Of a stretch of 64,000 nt of DNA, positions 1 to 13,237 are shown piece by piece. The notes beneath the pieces are model-generated. The model did not search any database, had not been told where the DNA came from, and worked only from the letters and a program-made list of their open reading frames with translations. Origin of the DNA: Viscum album (Eukaryota > Streptophyta > Magnoliopsida > Santalales > Viscaceae); assembly GCA_963277665.1 (NCBI GenBank), contig OY728122.1, positions 1,548,282,868 to 1,548,346,867 of the forward strand, written 5' to 3'. The first letter of the stretch is position 1; every line of letters begins with the position of its first letter. The translations under genes were made by a program, and so were the position numbers.

Positions 1-214
1 AACCTACATTGTTCCCTAGATTGGTAGTTATTTTCCTTCATAGTAATCATCAATATCTATGGAACTCAAAAAATCAGCATGTAAACCCCCTTTTCAACAA
101 AATTTACATTGTCGTATTCTCTATCGAAAAACATAACATGAAGGTCTGCTTTGTCAACCAATACAATTAACTCAAAAATTCTTCAATGATAACATAAAAT
201 ATTGTTATCCAAAT
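1..214. other. Unassigned sequence left of the array
   Basis: This stretch does not match the part of the Athila-type unit that should lie just before the integrase core (compare 9050-9200 or 45250-45400). Similarity to the unit begins at about 215-220. I see no coding region or recognisable element. It may be the flank of the array or the end of another insertion. Confidence 0.5.
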
Positions 215-1083
215 AGTCCATTACCAGTTTCAATTGGAAATTCATATATTATTTTTGTTTTAGACTCTGTTTCAAAATGCGAGGATGTGAAAAAAACCAG
301 AACGGAAGAAGCCAATGTTGTTTGTGATTTTGTCAGGGGAAACACATTATGCAGGTTTGGAGTGCCAAAAGAAATCATTAGTAACCAGGGAAATCATTTC
401 TGAAATATTAAAATGGAAGTATTTCTAATGAAATATGGGGTACATTATAGAACATCCACACCATACCATCCCCAAACAAATGTCCAAGAAGAAGTCTCCA
501 ATAGAGAAATCGTAGCCATTATAGGGAAGATTGTTAAACCCTACAGGAAGGATTGGATCCAAATGTTAGATGAAACCTTATGAGAATGTAAAATAGATTA
601 TAAGACTCCTATAGGGATGATCCCCTTCAGATAGATCTATGGATAGAGTTTCCACCTACATTTGGAGTTGGAGCATAGAGCCTTTTGGGAATTCAAAGAG
701 TTGAATATGGACATTGAGAAATATGGGAAAGAGATAAGATTGTAGTTTCATGAGTTTGTGGAAATCAGAAGATAATATTTTGAAAATGAAATGATCTATA
801 AGGATATAACAATAATGTCTCATGAGAATATGATTCAACCAAGAACCTACAACACTGAAGATCAACTATTTCCCTACAAATCTAGTCGTGAGCTTATGTC
901 AGGTAAACAACACTCTAGATGGGATGTCCCCTTTACTGTTATTCATGTATATCATTTTGGTGTGGGATAGATTAAATAGAATGGAGGAGGAAACATGTTC
1001 AAAATAAATGGGTAGAGGCTGAAGAAGTACCATGGGATCAAACATCATGAACCAGTGGGGGAGATCACACTCCTTCAACCTGA
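215..1083 (+). pseudogene. Unit 0: integrase end of an Athila-type pol (partial)
   Basis: Only the integrase core and C-terminal part are present. The segment around 340-400 reads FGVP.EIIS.QG.HF, the region of the second catalytic residue of the DDE integrase. The Asp is replaced by Asn (AAC at the SDQG position) and a stop follows HF. HPQTNVQ is visible at about 470-485, and the C-terminal SRWD.PFTVIHVYHFG block at about 915-965 matches the GPY/F-like tail of gypsy integrases. The reading frame is broken by many stops. The end is set at the TGA (1081-1083) after the conserved GDHTPS residues, shared with the other units. Confidence 0.75.
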
Positions 1084-2301
1084 TTACAAATGAAGACGTA
1101 TCAGGTTGCGTTATTCCATTACAGTTGATTAAATGTAGAAACTCTATAATTTTTTAAAACACATAAAAATCCATTTACATGCATTGAGGATTATCCATCA
1201 ATTATGTATGGTTTAGGGAATCTTTTAGTCTAGGATTTGTCAAAATTTATCATTTTTTCATTCGATTCAATGACATTAATAAAAATGGATTTCGGGAGTC
1301 AACCTACATTTCCCACTACTGTCAATATATACTCTCGGTCATTTAACAACATTATTTAACATGATATATCATATTTATTTAATATTTTATCTCCATTAAT
1401 GATGATTTTTCAAGGATGAAAAATATTTTGATACAATAAAAACCTATAATATATGCAGCAAGAGGAAAATAAGCTGAAGTGGGAATACACATCTTGAAGA
1501 ATAGCTACACATCGTGACTGGGAATGATTGAACCTAAAGAGATAATTCTAAATCATCCACTTAAAATAGGATTAAATGATTCATTTATTTATAATCCAAA
1601 TTTATTCCACACATTTTTATTATGTTACAACATCAATTTAAAAATTCATGCCCACATCGAATTCATATTTTACTTGAATTATCTAGGAGATATCAGTGTT
1701 TTTGGAATATAGTGATGCCTTGTCCTATATTTTAATGTTAATAATATTTAATTAATAAAATTATGAATTGTATTATTAAAATAAATCATTCCTATTGAAA
1801 TGATGCCTCAGGAATTAAATAAATTAGTTTATTTAGGTAAATGAAATTTCTCAACCAAGTTTAATTCATTGTATTTTTTAAAGTCATGTGAAGTGAATTT
1901 TTATTATGAATTGTTACATTAGTGATTGACCAATGTTATACTTCTTATTCCTGATAAGATTTCTAGACCTTGTACAGCCTATAAATCTTGAGCATATTTT
2001 TCAGTTATCATGTGACTTGTCTCCTACAAGAACATATAATGGAACATGTCAAATATATGACATTGTAAAAATGTATTTACATTTATTTAGGAATATTTTG
2101 AAAATAATATATCCTTTAAGACCACCATAACATTAATCATTCACTATCCCTAAGAATCCATGATTAACATTTATTATAATTAGTCACATTTCAAGACATT
2201 TTTATACATTCCTACCCTACTATGGGAATTTTCCAGATATATTAAAAATGTTGTATGGGGTTAAAGGGTGTCATGGAGGAAGGGATTATTTACATTGCAA
2301 T
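1084..2301 (+). other. 3' non-coding region after pol (unit 0)
   Basis: About 1.2 kb lie between the integrase stop and the polypurine tract. The same block is present in every unit and shows no open frame in the consensus I can follow. It contains a pair of related short motifs (about 1485-1530) discussed for the later copies. Some Athila elements carry an envelope-like ORF in this position; I see no trace of one here. Confidence 0.6.
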
Positions 2302-2316
2302 GAAAAAGTGTGGGGG
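2302..2316 (+). other. Polypurine tract, LTR 1
   Basis: The site reads GAAAAAGTGTGGGGG and is followed directly by TGATA, the presumed LTR start. The purine run is found at the same place in all units. It would prime plus-strand DNA synthesis during reverse transcription. Confidence 0.7.
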
Positions 2317-4568
2317 TGATAATTTTGGGTAATAAGAATGATAATTTGAATCATTCATTATACTCAATTGCTTTTCCACATGTGAAAAAAATAATTGAAA
2401 AGAAAGAAATGATCAAAAAATAGAGAAAAAATGGGTTTGATTTGCGAAAACCAAAAATCACCATTTTCCAAATAGATGATGTTCTAATCATATGTGGTTA
2501 TGTGATGGATGTGAAGTTTGATCTAATCATAACATGATAAAATATTAAAAAGAAAAAAATTCAAAATGGTGCACAAATCATTCATTATTCTTTATTTGAT
2601 GATGACCTACTTTGAAATTTTGGCGTAAGTTGGTGTTGCTATAGTGAATGGGAGAATTTCATTACGCTTTTACTTTTGATATCATGCATCGTACTTTAAA
2701 TATCAGCCTCTTCCTTGAGCGTTAATTTTTTTTTAAAAGAATCATACCAATGTTATGCCTTAGAGTAATTTGAACCATTATTTCAATGTCCTCATGATTT
2801 TATTTCCCTTTTTTCCTTTATAAAGAAGGGAAAGTAGTACATCAACAAGCCTTGGAATAATCGTAACTCTATTAGAATTGTATACTGAGATATGTGAGAA
2901 AAGATTCAAGTGATGTAAATCATGATAAGACATGTTTAAACATAATGAATTGAGTAGAATTAATTAATCAAAGGAGAAGTTCCATTATATTTCAGTGGGG
3001 AAAAGTAAAATAAATTAATCGATTATTCCCTTGAAAAATGGGAAATTATATTGATAATTAATATGGATCATTTAATGTATGATTTTACACTGCAAATTGT
3101 ATTAATTTTTTATTTTCTAATTTTAATAATACTTATATTTGAGTCTTATGAATTCTATGTGGAGATCTTATACTTCAAAACAATCATGGTTTATGTGTGA
3201 GATTATTTGACAGAGAAAATTTATGTGCATAATTTAGGTATTAATTTTTGTAATTAAGTGAAGAATCATGTAATTTTTTCTATGATTTCATTTGTTTTAT
3301 GTTTTTTGGAAGGAATTGAATAAATCATAAAAAAGGAGATAAATAGGAGAAATTACATACCCAATGGCACAAAACTAGATATTTATGAGAGATGTGGGGA
3401 CATAAATATGATGAAAGAGACTTAAACATTTATTACCTTCAGTACATGATGTGACCAATGTTAAATAGTCAAAAATTGAAACAAATATTCCCACAAGATT
3501 CATGGAACGTGGTAGAGGAAAACATGGAGAAGTACACATTGCGTAAACAATGTACACAACATTTACATGGAAATACACAAAAAAAATAATTAAATTCAAT
3601 GCTAATGGTTTTATATGAGAAGTCCAATAAATACTGACCTCTTGTAGCCTTCCAACAGGCCCAGAGACGGGAACAATCCAAGGGATGTTTGAGGATGACA
3701 TCCTTAATCATTATTTATTTTATTTATTTTTTCATTATATTAAAATGTCTCTACTCTCCTAAATCATAGTTTTTAACCCATCCATGGAGGTGTCATTTCA
3801 TTTGAGTTATAAAGAAGAGGGGAGGCTGGAATTTTGGGCATGCTTGAATTCTTGTGATTGAAATCAGTCAAATTACTTCTTCTTTCTTATGTTGGGTTCA
3901 ATTATTAATTCAGTTTTAAATACCAAATGTAGATGTGTTAGGTTTTGATTCTGTTAATATAAATTCCTTTTGTGGATGATCCCATCTCCCTAGTACATGT
4001 TCTATGTTGTATATAGTGGAACAAGATTAGGGTTGGGTGGTGAATGCTCGACGGTAGTCCGTACGTGTGTATGCCTACCTGTGGAAGATTGGTTTATTAC
4101 TGAACAACAATTCAATGTTATGGATTTCTCAATTTAATCAAGAAACATTCTTCCACCCTACACACATTATAATGAGGATTGACCAATCTTAGTATTTGTA
4201 TAGGAATTTTCACATCATAATAACCTGGCCAAGGGATAGAGAGGACTCGGTTGACAAATCTCTCTCTAATTAGTGAAAGGATGGAAAATGAATAAATTTT
4301 AAAAGAATAATATCATAGAACTAGGTTTAGCCGAACCCAAACCGATCATCTTCATTATCATATTTTAACAAAAATAAATACAAGATATTTATTTCTATCA
4401 CAATCATTCAAGATAATTAAAAACTCATGTTCAGAAAACCTACAAAAAGTGACAAACATGTTTTGTGTTCACTCTTCTTTGATAGACTACCTATGATCCA
4501 CTGCTATAATATACATGAGAAATTAAAATATTGTTTCACCAGACCCCACAAGAGGAATACACAAAAAT
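2317..4568 (+). repeat. LTR 1 of the Athila-type array
   Basis: This is a 2252-bp LTR. The 5' limit is inferred from the polypurine tract plus TG, and the 3' limit from the primer site that follows. Because all units share LTRs, the borders cannot be confirmed by comparing two ends of one insertion. The TATA-like core is AATAAATA at about 3626. At 4050 it carries GACGGTAGTCCGTACGT, which is not in the other Athila-type LTRs but is exact in the inserted Tekay element. Confidence 0.72.
3626..3633 (+). promoter_or_regulatory. Degenerate TATA box, LTR 1
   Basis: AATAAATA lies where LTRs 5 and 6 have TATAAATA. The context AGTCC.ATAAATACTGACCTC is conserved, so this is the decayed LTR promoter core. 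Transcription would start some 25-35 bp downstream. Confidence 0.5.
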
Positions 4569-4586
4569 TGGCACTATTTATAGGGA
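4569..4586 (+). other. Primer-binding site, unit 1 (tRNA-Asp type)
   Basis: The site matches 11 of 18 bases of TGGCGCCGTTGCCGGGGA, the tRNA-Asp-complementary site usual for Athila elements. Five of the seven mismatches are C-to-T or G-to-A changes, as expected from cytosine deamination. Confidence 0.6.
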
Positions 4587-4697
4587 AGAAGTACTTCAAA
4601 ACCTTTTAAAAAAATCTCCATTCGAATGACCCGTAGATGAAAAAGTAAATTTTTTTAATTTGATATTGAAATTGAATTCCCAATAAAAAAATTGAGA

Positions 4698-6160
4698 ATG
4701 AAAATCCATAAAATATATTTTGAAGAAATAAATCTCACTAAATCATGTGATACATTAAGGTAACACTTTGAACTTGTAATAAAGGCTGTAAATAATAAAA
4801 AAACCTTGTGTGACATCTACGCACCTCAAATTTGTCAATCAAAATAACAGAATTTTAGTCCCTACCGTATAAAATGATTTTTAACTGCTAATTAACTTGA
4901 AAATATTTCGTATTAAATTTCATGGTCGTTCATATGATGAACCAAAACAACATATACAAAAATTCACCTTTGTATGCTCTATCATCAATCCTCATGGAGA
5001 CGCGGAAGAGCATGTGATGTGGAGGGAATTACTATTCTTACTTGTGGGTGCAGTGAAGGAATGGTTGTACAATCTGCAACTGAGTGAGATCAATTACTGG
5101 GATGATCTAAAATTATTTTACCTACAAAGATTTTTCCCAATATCCAAGAGTAATGTAATAAAAAAGTTATTTATTTATTACTTAAATCAACTGTAGAAAC
5201 CATCAATGAATACTAGGAACATTTTAGAAAGATATGTGTATGTTGGCCACACTATGAAATGGAAGTAGACCAATTCCATATTTTCTTCTACCATGTATTG
5301 AATGAAAAAGATTGGAATATAATAGATGCCTCGTTGGGGAGGATCCCTCATCGACAATTAGCCAATAGATAAATGTGTTCAGATTGAAATGATTTCAAAA
5401 AATTCACTGTAGTTTGGCACTCGGGGTATGAGAACTATAAGAATCCAATAGGTGAGATCATCTGATTCAGTATATGTAATTAGAAATTAATTGGGTGAAC
5501 TCACCAGGTTAGTGATAAAAATAACTGAGAACCATGTGATAGAACAATAAGAACTGAATTAGGTTTGTGGTTTATGCTCTTCTAATTCTCATTACATTGA
5601 TCAATTTCCAGAAGTGCAGGGGAATGAAAGTGGTACTATAGCCTAACAGCTAAGAGAATACAAACTGCAATCCCAACCTGGGAATGGGTTTCAACAGAAC
5701 CAAGATATACCAACATTTCTAAAGAAATATCAGAACCTGGAAGTATTCTCATATCCTTATAATCATACCTTCTAGAAAAACAAAAAATCCAAATACCACC
5801 TATCTAGTGGCAACATTATGATCAACCATCCACAAGGGCAGTGAAAACTGAAGATCAATAGTTGAAGATAATTGTTGCAGGAATAGAAGATAAAATGGAC
5901 ATGCTATATGATCAATTTTCAATCATTTTGGATGCTATCACCAAGAACCTATGTATGCTCCCATCAAAAATAATTCCCAATCCAATGGAGAATGTTTGTG
6001 TAATCGCCACCCAATGTGGAAAGGATCTCAGACCCCTTGATCAATTTGAGTATGATGATTCCATGAAACCTCTGGAAGTTCTTCCTATCCAAACAAAAGG
6101 AAAATTTAATAACAATAAAGGAGAAATAAAAAGGTTCAGGAAGTAAAGGACAAAAACACC
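4698..6160 (+). pseudogene. Unit 1 gag (decayed)
   Basis: Gag would form the nucleocapsid of the retroelement particle. The family ATG is kept at 4698-4700. The longest open stretch (4897-5196, 99 codons) holds the retrotransposon gag domain: FHG at its start, the acidic EEHVMW region, VKEWLYNLQL, then WDDLKLFYLQRFFP. A stop follows at 5194-5196. A second stretch (5862-6146, 94 codons) contains the C-terminal linker with IPNP.ENV and GKDL, a conserved signature of Athila gag. The frame between the two is interrupted. About 130 bp of leader separates the primer site from the ATG. Confidence 0.78.
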
Positions 6161-9100
6161 TTTACAAAAATATAAATGGGTGAAAAGGATATCACATCAC
6201 TATTCCCATCACCATTGGTTGAGTCAAAGAAGGGTGAATAAGAATGAATTCATCAGTAAATTCAAGAAACCTTTCGGAATGTTGAGATTAATATCCCACT
6301 ATTGGAATCATTATAAAAAATCCCTAAATGTGAAAAATTTATGAAGGCCTTGGGTACTGAAAGATGGATACTGGATGGAAATGAAAGAATAATCTTTGGA
6401 TGTTGTGTCTCCACATTGATCACACCACTAATAAGAAAATCATAATCAAGAAAAATTCTTTATTCCATGTACGATCGGTTCTTTAAATTTTACAGATGAA
6501 CTACTTAATCTCGGTGCATCGATATATATGATGCCTCCTTTATTGTTTCCATCTTTCCGGATCAGAGAACTAAAACTAACTAGAGTTTTTGTACAATTAG
6601 TAAATAGATCCTCATTTTTTCAGCTAGATTTGTTAATGATATGATAATGGGAGTGAGAGTGTTAATCTTTGGAGCTGACTATTTTGTCCATTCCATGGAA
6701 GAAAACTACAAACCAGCCCAATATCACATTATTATAGAGATAACCTTCCAAAAAAGTACAAGAATGATCATCAACATCCATGAAGGAACACTAACAATAG
6801 ATCATGGAGGCAGTACGATATACGTCAACATTATTGATAAGATGAAACATCCTTCCAACAATAACTCACATTATGTAATATCCCATAATGAACATATTGA
6901 TCCAATTGAAGACATAGGTATGCTTCATAACTTTTTATTAGTTGGTGAATACATTTCATTTAAATGTTATAATTTTCATGAACCATAAATTTCCAATATC
7001 ATGTTAGACGACGTGGTAAAATCTGACATTTTCATTGATTTTTTAATGGAGAGTGAGATTATACCCAAGAATACAACCTTTAAAGATGTAAACCTAAATG
7101 ATATATCAGCCCTTAAACAACCCATGTCTAGAACTGAAGCCTTTTCCATGTGATTGGAAGACTGATAACCAAATGGAAGGAGAGAAATTTCTTGTAATCA
7201 TTCCAAATAACCAATCCCATTCAAAATTAGAAACACTGATTGACCTTTTCAAAAAGAAATTTCAAATATATAGGATGGAGTTTTTGTGATATTCCATTAA
7301 TTAACCCCAATTTATCCTCTCATGGGATATTTTTAGAAAATGATTCCCGACCAATTAGACAACCTCTGAGAAGACTCAATCCCATAATTATAGAGGTCTG
7401 TAAAAAATAGATAGAGAAATTTTTAGCAGTTGAAATCATTTACCAAATCATTTATTCTCAATGGGTCCTCCAAACTCATATAGTCCCTATGAAAACTGTC
7501 CAATCCTCTATTAAAAATAAAAAAATTAAACCTATCCCCATTAGAGTTTAAAATTCCTAGAGTGTGTTTATAGATTATAAGAAGCTAAATGATGTTACCA
7601 AAAAGGGTTACTTTCTAATTATTTTTATCAATTAAATGATTTAAATGTTAGCTGAAAAAACTCATTACTATATTTTAGATGAATTCATGGGATATATTCA
7701 AGTATCGATCACAACTGAAGGCTAGAGGAAGATGAAAATCACTAGTACTTCTACAACATTAGATTACAAAAGGATGCCTTTCTGGCTATACAATTCCCCA
7801 GTTACATTTCAACAGTTTATGGAGAGTATTTTCTCATACCACATTATGGAATTCATGGAGGTGTTTCCGGATGATTCCATAGTTTTTGGAAATTCATTCA
7901 ATCATTCTTATGGAAATTTGGATAATGTTTTAAAAATGTTTTTTGAAAGAACTTCATCTTACATTTTTTAATTTCACATTTCATGGTTGAAAATGGAATA
8001 GTTTTGGGGAAAATAATTTCACAAAAATGGAATGAGGTTGATAAATACAAAATTGATGTAATACATTCCTTTCTAAATCCAACTTGTGTAAAAAAAATGT
8101 TCTATCCCTCTTAGCGAATTCATGATTTTACAGTAGATTCCACATGGACTACCGTATGATCCCTCTCCCTCTCTTGAGATTACTTTTAAAAGATGATGAA
8201 TTTAATTTTGACTGTACATTCCATGGAAAATTTAATGAATTGAAGAAAATGTCGATAACACAACCAAAAATGAAACACCAAACACGGATTACCCTTTCAT
8301 GTTACTTTGTGATGCATCCAACCAAGTGATTGGAGAAGATATATCATAGGGAATTTAGGGAAGGCCTCATGTAATTTCCTTCGCATCAAGAACCTTTGAA
8401 TAAGCACATATAAATTACCCAACCACTGAGAATGAGTTCCCTATAGTAGTTTTTTTCACTATATAAATTCTGATCATATCTTCTTATCACTAATGTTTTT
8501 ATATTTTATAATCATGATTCATTTTGAAACATAATGAAATTGGTTGATGTTAAACCATGGTTGGTTATATGGATGAAACTCTTAAAAGAATTCAATTTTG
8601 AAATCAAAGATAAAAATGGGAATGAAAATCATGTGGATGGTCATCTGAGTTGACTACCCCACACCAATGAAGAAAAAATCCCAAACCAGAACCCACTTAA
8701 TGATGTGATTCTTGGAGGAAAAATACACATCGCCAACATTGATGAACCATGGTATTCCAACATTGGAAACTATCAGGATACATCTATGGTACCCTCTCAT
8801 CTATGATCTCATTAACAACATTACCATAAAACTGAATAATGATTTTAAATTTTGGAAGACCCATTTCTGTGGAATGTGTGCAATGATAAAATCATCAGAT
8901 GATTCTTACCAAGGACTGAAATATAATTAGTGTTTGAATTCATTCATAAATTATCCTATTTTGACCAATTTGGACATCTGAGGACCGCCTGAAATGTTTT
9001 CAAATACAGACACTATTGTCCCACATTAATCAAGTATGCATATGAATTTTGTAGAAGATGTGAAAATTTCCAATTTTATTGTAATGTCTCCAAATGATAA

Positions 9101-10031
9101 AAAATTCCAAAAAACCAATATCCTTTTGTGAAATTTTGTATGTATGGTGAATAGATTTCATAAGACCATCCCCAATGTCATTTGTCAATTCATATATTTT
9201 TTTGGATGTTGATTATTTTTCAAAATTGGTGGAATCGATAGCCAATGTAACTAAAGATCCTAATGTTTTTTGTGATTTTGTCAGGGCTAACATTTTATTC
9301 TGGTTTGGAGTGCCATGAGAAATCAATAATTGACAGGGAACTCATTTCTACAATAGGAAAATGGAATTATTTTTAAAGAATTATGGGGTACATCATAAAA
9401 CATCCACCCCATACCATCCCCAAACAAATGTAAAAGCAGAAGTCTCCGATAGAAAAATCAATGCCATTCTTGAGAAGACTCCTAAGCCCAACAGGAATGA
9501 CTACATCCAAAGGTAAGATGATACCTTATGGGAATACCGAATAGATTTTAAGATACCTATAGTGTTGATCCCATATTTATTTATCAATGGAAAGAGCTTC
9601 CACATACCTTTGGAGTTGGAGCATCATAACTACAGGGAGGTCTGAGAGCAGAATCTAGACATTGAGGAAGCTGAGAAAGAGAAAATATGGTAGTTGTATG
9701 AGTTAGGGGGAATCAGAAGATAATATTTTGTAAAATTAATGATCTATAAAGAGAGAACATAGATAACCCCATACAAGATGATTCAAACAAGAACATTCAA
9801 CATTGGAGAACAATTGTCACTCTACAAATCCAAGATTTCGCTTAATTCATGTAAACATTATTCGAGATGGTAAGTCCCCTTTATGGTTACTCATGTATAA
9901 CCCTTTGGTGTTGTTCATATTAAAAATGAAGGATGTAGAAACCTATTCACTGTAAATTGGAAGAGGAAAAAGATGTTCCTTGGGATCATACCTCAAGAAC
10001 TACTGGATGAGATCTCACACCTTCACCTTGA
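6161..10031 (+). pseudogene. Unit 1 pol: protease, RT, RNase H, integrase (decayed)
   Basis: Protease: the DLGAS active site reads NLGAS, so the catalytic Asp is lost (AAT at 6507-6509); the rest of the protease is open from 6641 to 6988. Reverse transcriptase: IDYKKLN at about 7570, and the catalytic box reads FPDD (7864-7875) inside the open stretch 7732-7971, so both Asp residues remain. RNase H: CDASNQ at about 8310, VDGHLS at about 8633. Integrase: the first catalytic block reads W-stop-IDF at about 9150 and the second Asp codon has become TGA at about 9333. The end is the TGA after the conserved HTPSP-like residues. Many stops and shifts lie between these blocks. Confidence 0.8.
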
Positions 10032-11260
10032 TTACAAATGAAGACCTATCGGGCTGCATTATTGCATTAAACTTGATAAAATGATGTAACTTCACATTTA
10101 TAAATTTATATTAAAATTTTTCATTTACATGAATTAAGGACGATGCATCCTTTATGTGTGGAGAGGTAATCCTATATTCTAGGATTTCAAAAAATATATC
10201 TCTCTTTACTCTAGACGATGACATTAAATAAAAGCATTTCTAGGAGGCTACCCTCATTTTCCCCCCGTTGTCCACTTTTCATCTCAGTCATATAGATGGA
10301 TTATTTAATAGGAATGAACTATCTTTTTTTATTATATATCATGTACAATATTAATTATTTGTCATGTTTGAAAGATAAATGTTTGAGCCAATAAAAAACC
10401 TCAAGATTGGAGGAAAGTAGGAAAAAAAGCTGTAGTGGGATTACACGTCATGAAAATAAGGTACACGTTCAGAATGGGTCAAGGTAGAAACATCAAAGTA
10501 GAATTTGAAGCATACACATAAAAGGGGATTAAGAGTTTCTGTTTAATATTATCCATATTTTATCCCCACATTGTTAGTCTTTTAGAGCATTAATTAGAAA
10601 ATGCATTCCCACACATGAATTCACGTTTTACTCAAATTATCTTGGATACTTGAGTTTCATAGCATTCCAAGGAGGCACTGTTTTATATATCAATTTTATT
10701 AATATTTAATTATTAAAATAAATAAATGGGTTATTAAAAAGAAGCTTGGATATTGGAATGATGACTCAATATTTGAATAAATTAGTTATTTCTTGTAAAT
10801 GAAATTTCCCTACCAACATTCATGATTTGAATTTTTTTTTGTTCATGTGAAGTGATTTTTTAATATTAATTAATCCTTGGGTGTTTTTTTAATGTTATAA
10901 TTCCCATTATTGATAGGATTTATAGTCCAAGTACTTTGTATTTATCTTCATCATATTTCTTGAGTGATCTTGGGACATGTCTCCTACCAGAACATGTAAT
11001 GGAACTTGTCAAATATATGAATGAGTATAAACAAATTTAAGTTGGTGGAGACATATTTTGAAAATCCATTATCCTTTATGACCACCTTTACATTAATCTT
11101 TTATTTCCCATGGAATTCATGAATGAACTTTTATGGAATTAGCCACATTTCAATCCATTTTTATCCTTTCCTACCATACACTGGGAATTTGCGTGATATA
11201 ATAAAGTTAAAGTGTGGGGGTTAGGGGAGTTAGGGTGGAAGAGATTATTTACATATTTAG
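10032..11260 (+). other. 3' non-coding region (unit 1)
   Basis: This is the equivalent of 1084-2301, with no coding signal. Around 10443 it carries TACACGTCATGAA, followed about 20 bp later by TACACGTTCAGAA. It is a direct repeat conserved in all units and may belong to the regulatory part of the element. Confidence 0.6.
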
Positions 11261-11275
11261 GGAAAATTATGGGGG
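11261..11275 (+). other. Polypurine tract, LTR 2
   Basis: GGAAAATTATGGGGG is a decayed form of the tract seen at 2302. The following TT stands where TG is expected. Confidence 0.55.
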
Positions 11276-12594
11276 TTCTATTATTGTGTAATGAGAAAGT
11301 TCAATTGAATCATTCATTATACTCAACAGTTTTTCCTTCATGATAAAAAACAATAAAAAATAATAAGGAACCAAAAAAAGAACAAAAAAAGAGTGAAATA
11401 GAATGGGTTTGATATTGGAAAACTAAAAATATAAAATTACATGTATGATGATATTTTGATCATATTTGGTTAGGTAATGGTTGTAAGGATTGAATTTATC
11501 GTAAATTTTTAATGAAATGCAAAAGTAAAAAAAATCAAGATGGTGAATAAATCATTCATTATGATTAAATTGATCATGACCTACCTAGGAACGTTGGGGA
11601 AACTGGGTGTATCTATATTGAAGTGGATAATTTCATTACACTTTTACTTTTGATTTCATGAATTTTACTTAAGATATTATCCTCCTCCATAAGCCTTAAT
11701 TATTAATGCTTCAAATCATACCAACATTAAGCCATAGAATCTTTTGAAACATTATTGTAATGTCCTCATGATTAATATGCATTTTTCCTTTACAAAGTGG
11801 AGAAATTTGTTCATCACCAGGCCTATGGTTAAGGATCGTGTTCTCATGAAATGAATATAACTCTTCCTCGATTGTATCTTGAGAGATGTGAGAAAAGATT
11901 CATGTGAGATAAATCATGACTTGGCATGTTTAATAATATTGAATTAAGTAGAATGAATTAATAAATGGAGAAGTTCCATTATATTACAAAAGGGAACAGT
12001 AAAATAATACTTGAATTGATTATTCCATTGAAAAATGAGAAATTAAATTGATACTTCATGTTGATATTTTAATGTTTTATTTGAAATTGAAAATTTTATG
12101 ATTTTTATTACACTAAAATGTTATTATCGGAATCATTTTTGTCCTATGAATTCTATGTGGAGATCATATGCCTGAGGACAAGCATGGTTTATGCGTGGGG
12201 ATATATGATAGATAAAATTTATGCGCATATTTTATGTCTTAATTTGTGTAATTAAATGATTAATAATTACATATTTGGAATGGTTTTTTTACGTTTGAGG
12301 CTAGGTGTGATGAAATCATAAAAATGTTCAAAAAGAGGAGTAATTGCATACCAAAGGGTGTAACACCTAATTTTTATGAGATAAGAAGATCTAGAAATAT
12401 GTATAAAGAGGCCTACAACTTATTTACCTTCATTACATGATGTGACCAATGTCAATCATTCATAAAAATGTAGGTGATTCACATAGGACTCACTGAACAT
12501 GACAGAGGAAAACACAAAAAACTACACATTATGTACATGGTGACACATAGAAAAAAAATAAATGTATCAGTCATGGGATTTGGACCATAAGGCC

Positions 12595-12602
12595 TATATA
12601 TA
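12595..12602 (+). promoter_or_regulatory. TATA box, LTR 2
   Basis: TATATATA in the context AAGGCC.ATATATTGACC corresponds to TATAAATA in LTRs 5 and 6. Confidence 0.5.
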
Positions 12603-13205
12603 TTGACCCTTAGATTCCTTACAAGTGACACAAATCTAGGAGGAATCCAAAAGATGATCGAGGACGACCACCACCAACTTTATTTATTTTATTTTATTTT
12701 ATTAATTATTTTAAAATGTCTCTACTCTCCCGAATCATCTCGTTTAACCCATCTAGGGATTGTTAGTTTCATTTAATTGTTAGGAAAGATTAGAGGCTGG
12801 AACTATGTGCAGGTTTATGTTATTGAGATTGAAATTAATGATATTCCTTCTTCTTTCTTATTTTTGATTCAATTTTTATTTAGATTTAAATTCCGAATGC
12901 AGTTGAATTCGGTATTGATTCTATTATTATATATTTCATATGTAATTGATCACATATCCCTCCAACCAATAATAATCTGTATAAAGTTGAAGTATATTAG
13001 GGTTGGGTGTTGAGTGCTCAATAATAGTCAGCACATGAGTATGATATCATGTGTAATATTGGTTTATTTGGGAACAAAAATTTTGGGTTAGGGATTGATA
13101 AAATAAACCAATAATCCTTTTGTAACCCTACACACATTGGAAGTTGGATGAAATAATCTAAGAGTTTGGATAGGAAAATTCTCATCATAAAGATCAGTCC
13201 ATGGG

Positions 13206-13237
13206 AGAGAGAGGATTCGGTATATGAATCTCTCTCT
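13206..13237 (+). other. U5 hairpin, LTR 2
   Basis: AGAGAGAG-G-ATTC pairs with GAATCTCTCTCT, leaving a 7-nt loop (13219-13225) and one bulged G. The block exists in all six LTRs about 330 bp upstream of the primer site, with partial pairing in most. It would lie in the untranslated leader of the element RNA, where retroelements often keep structural signals. That role is inference. Confidence 0.5.

Noticed and set aside
1084..2301. Envelope-like ORF in the region after integrase
   Set aside because: Some Athila elements have one here, but no frame, signal peptide or membrane segment is consistent between the six copies.
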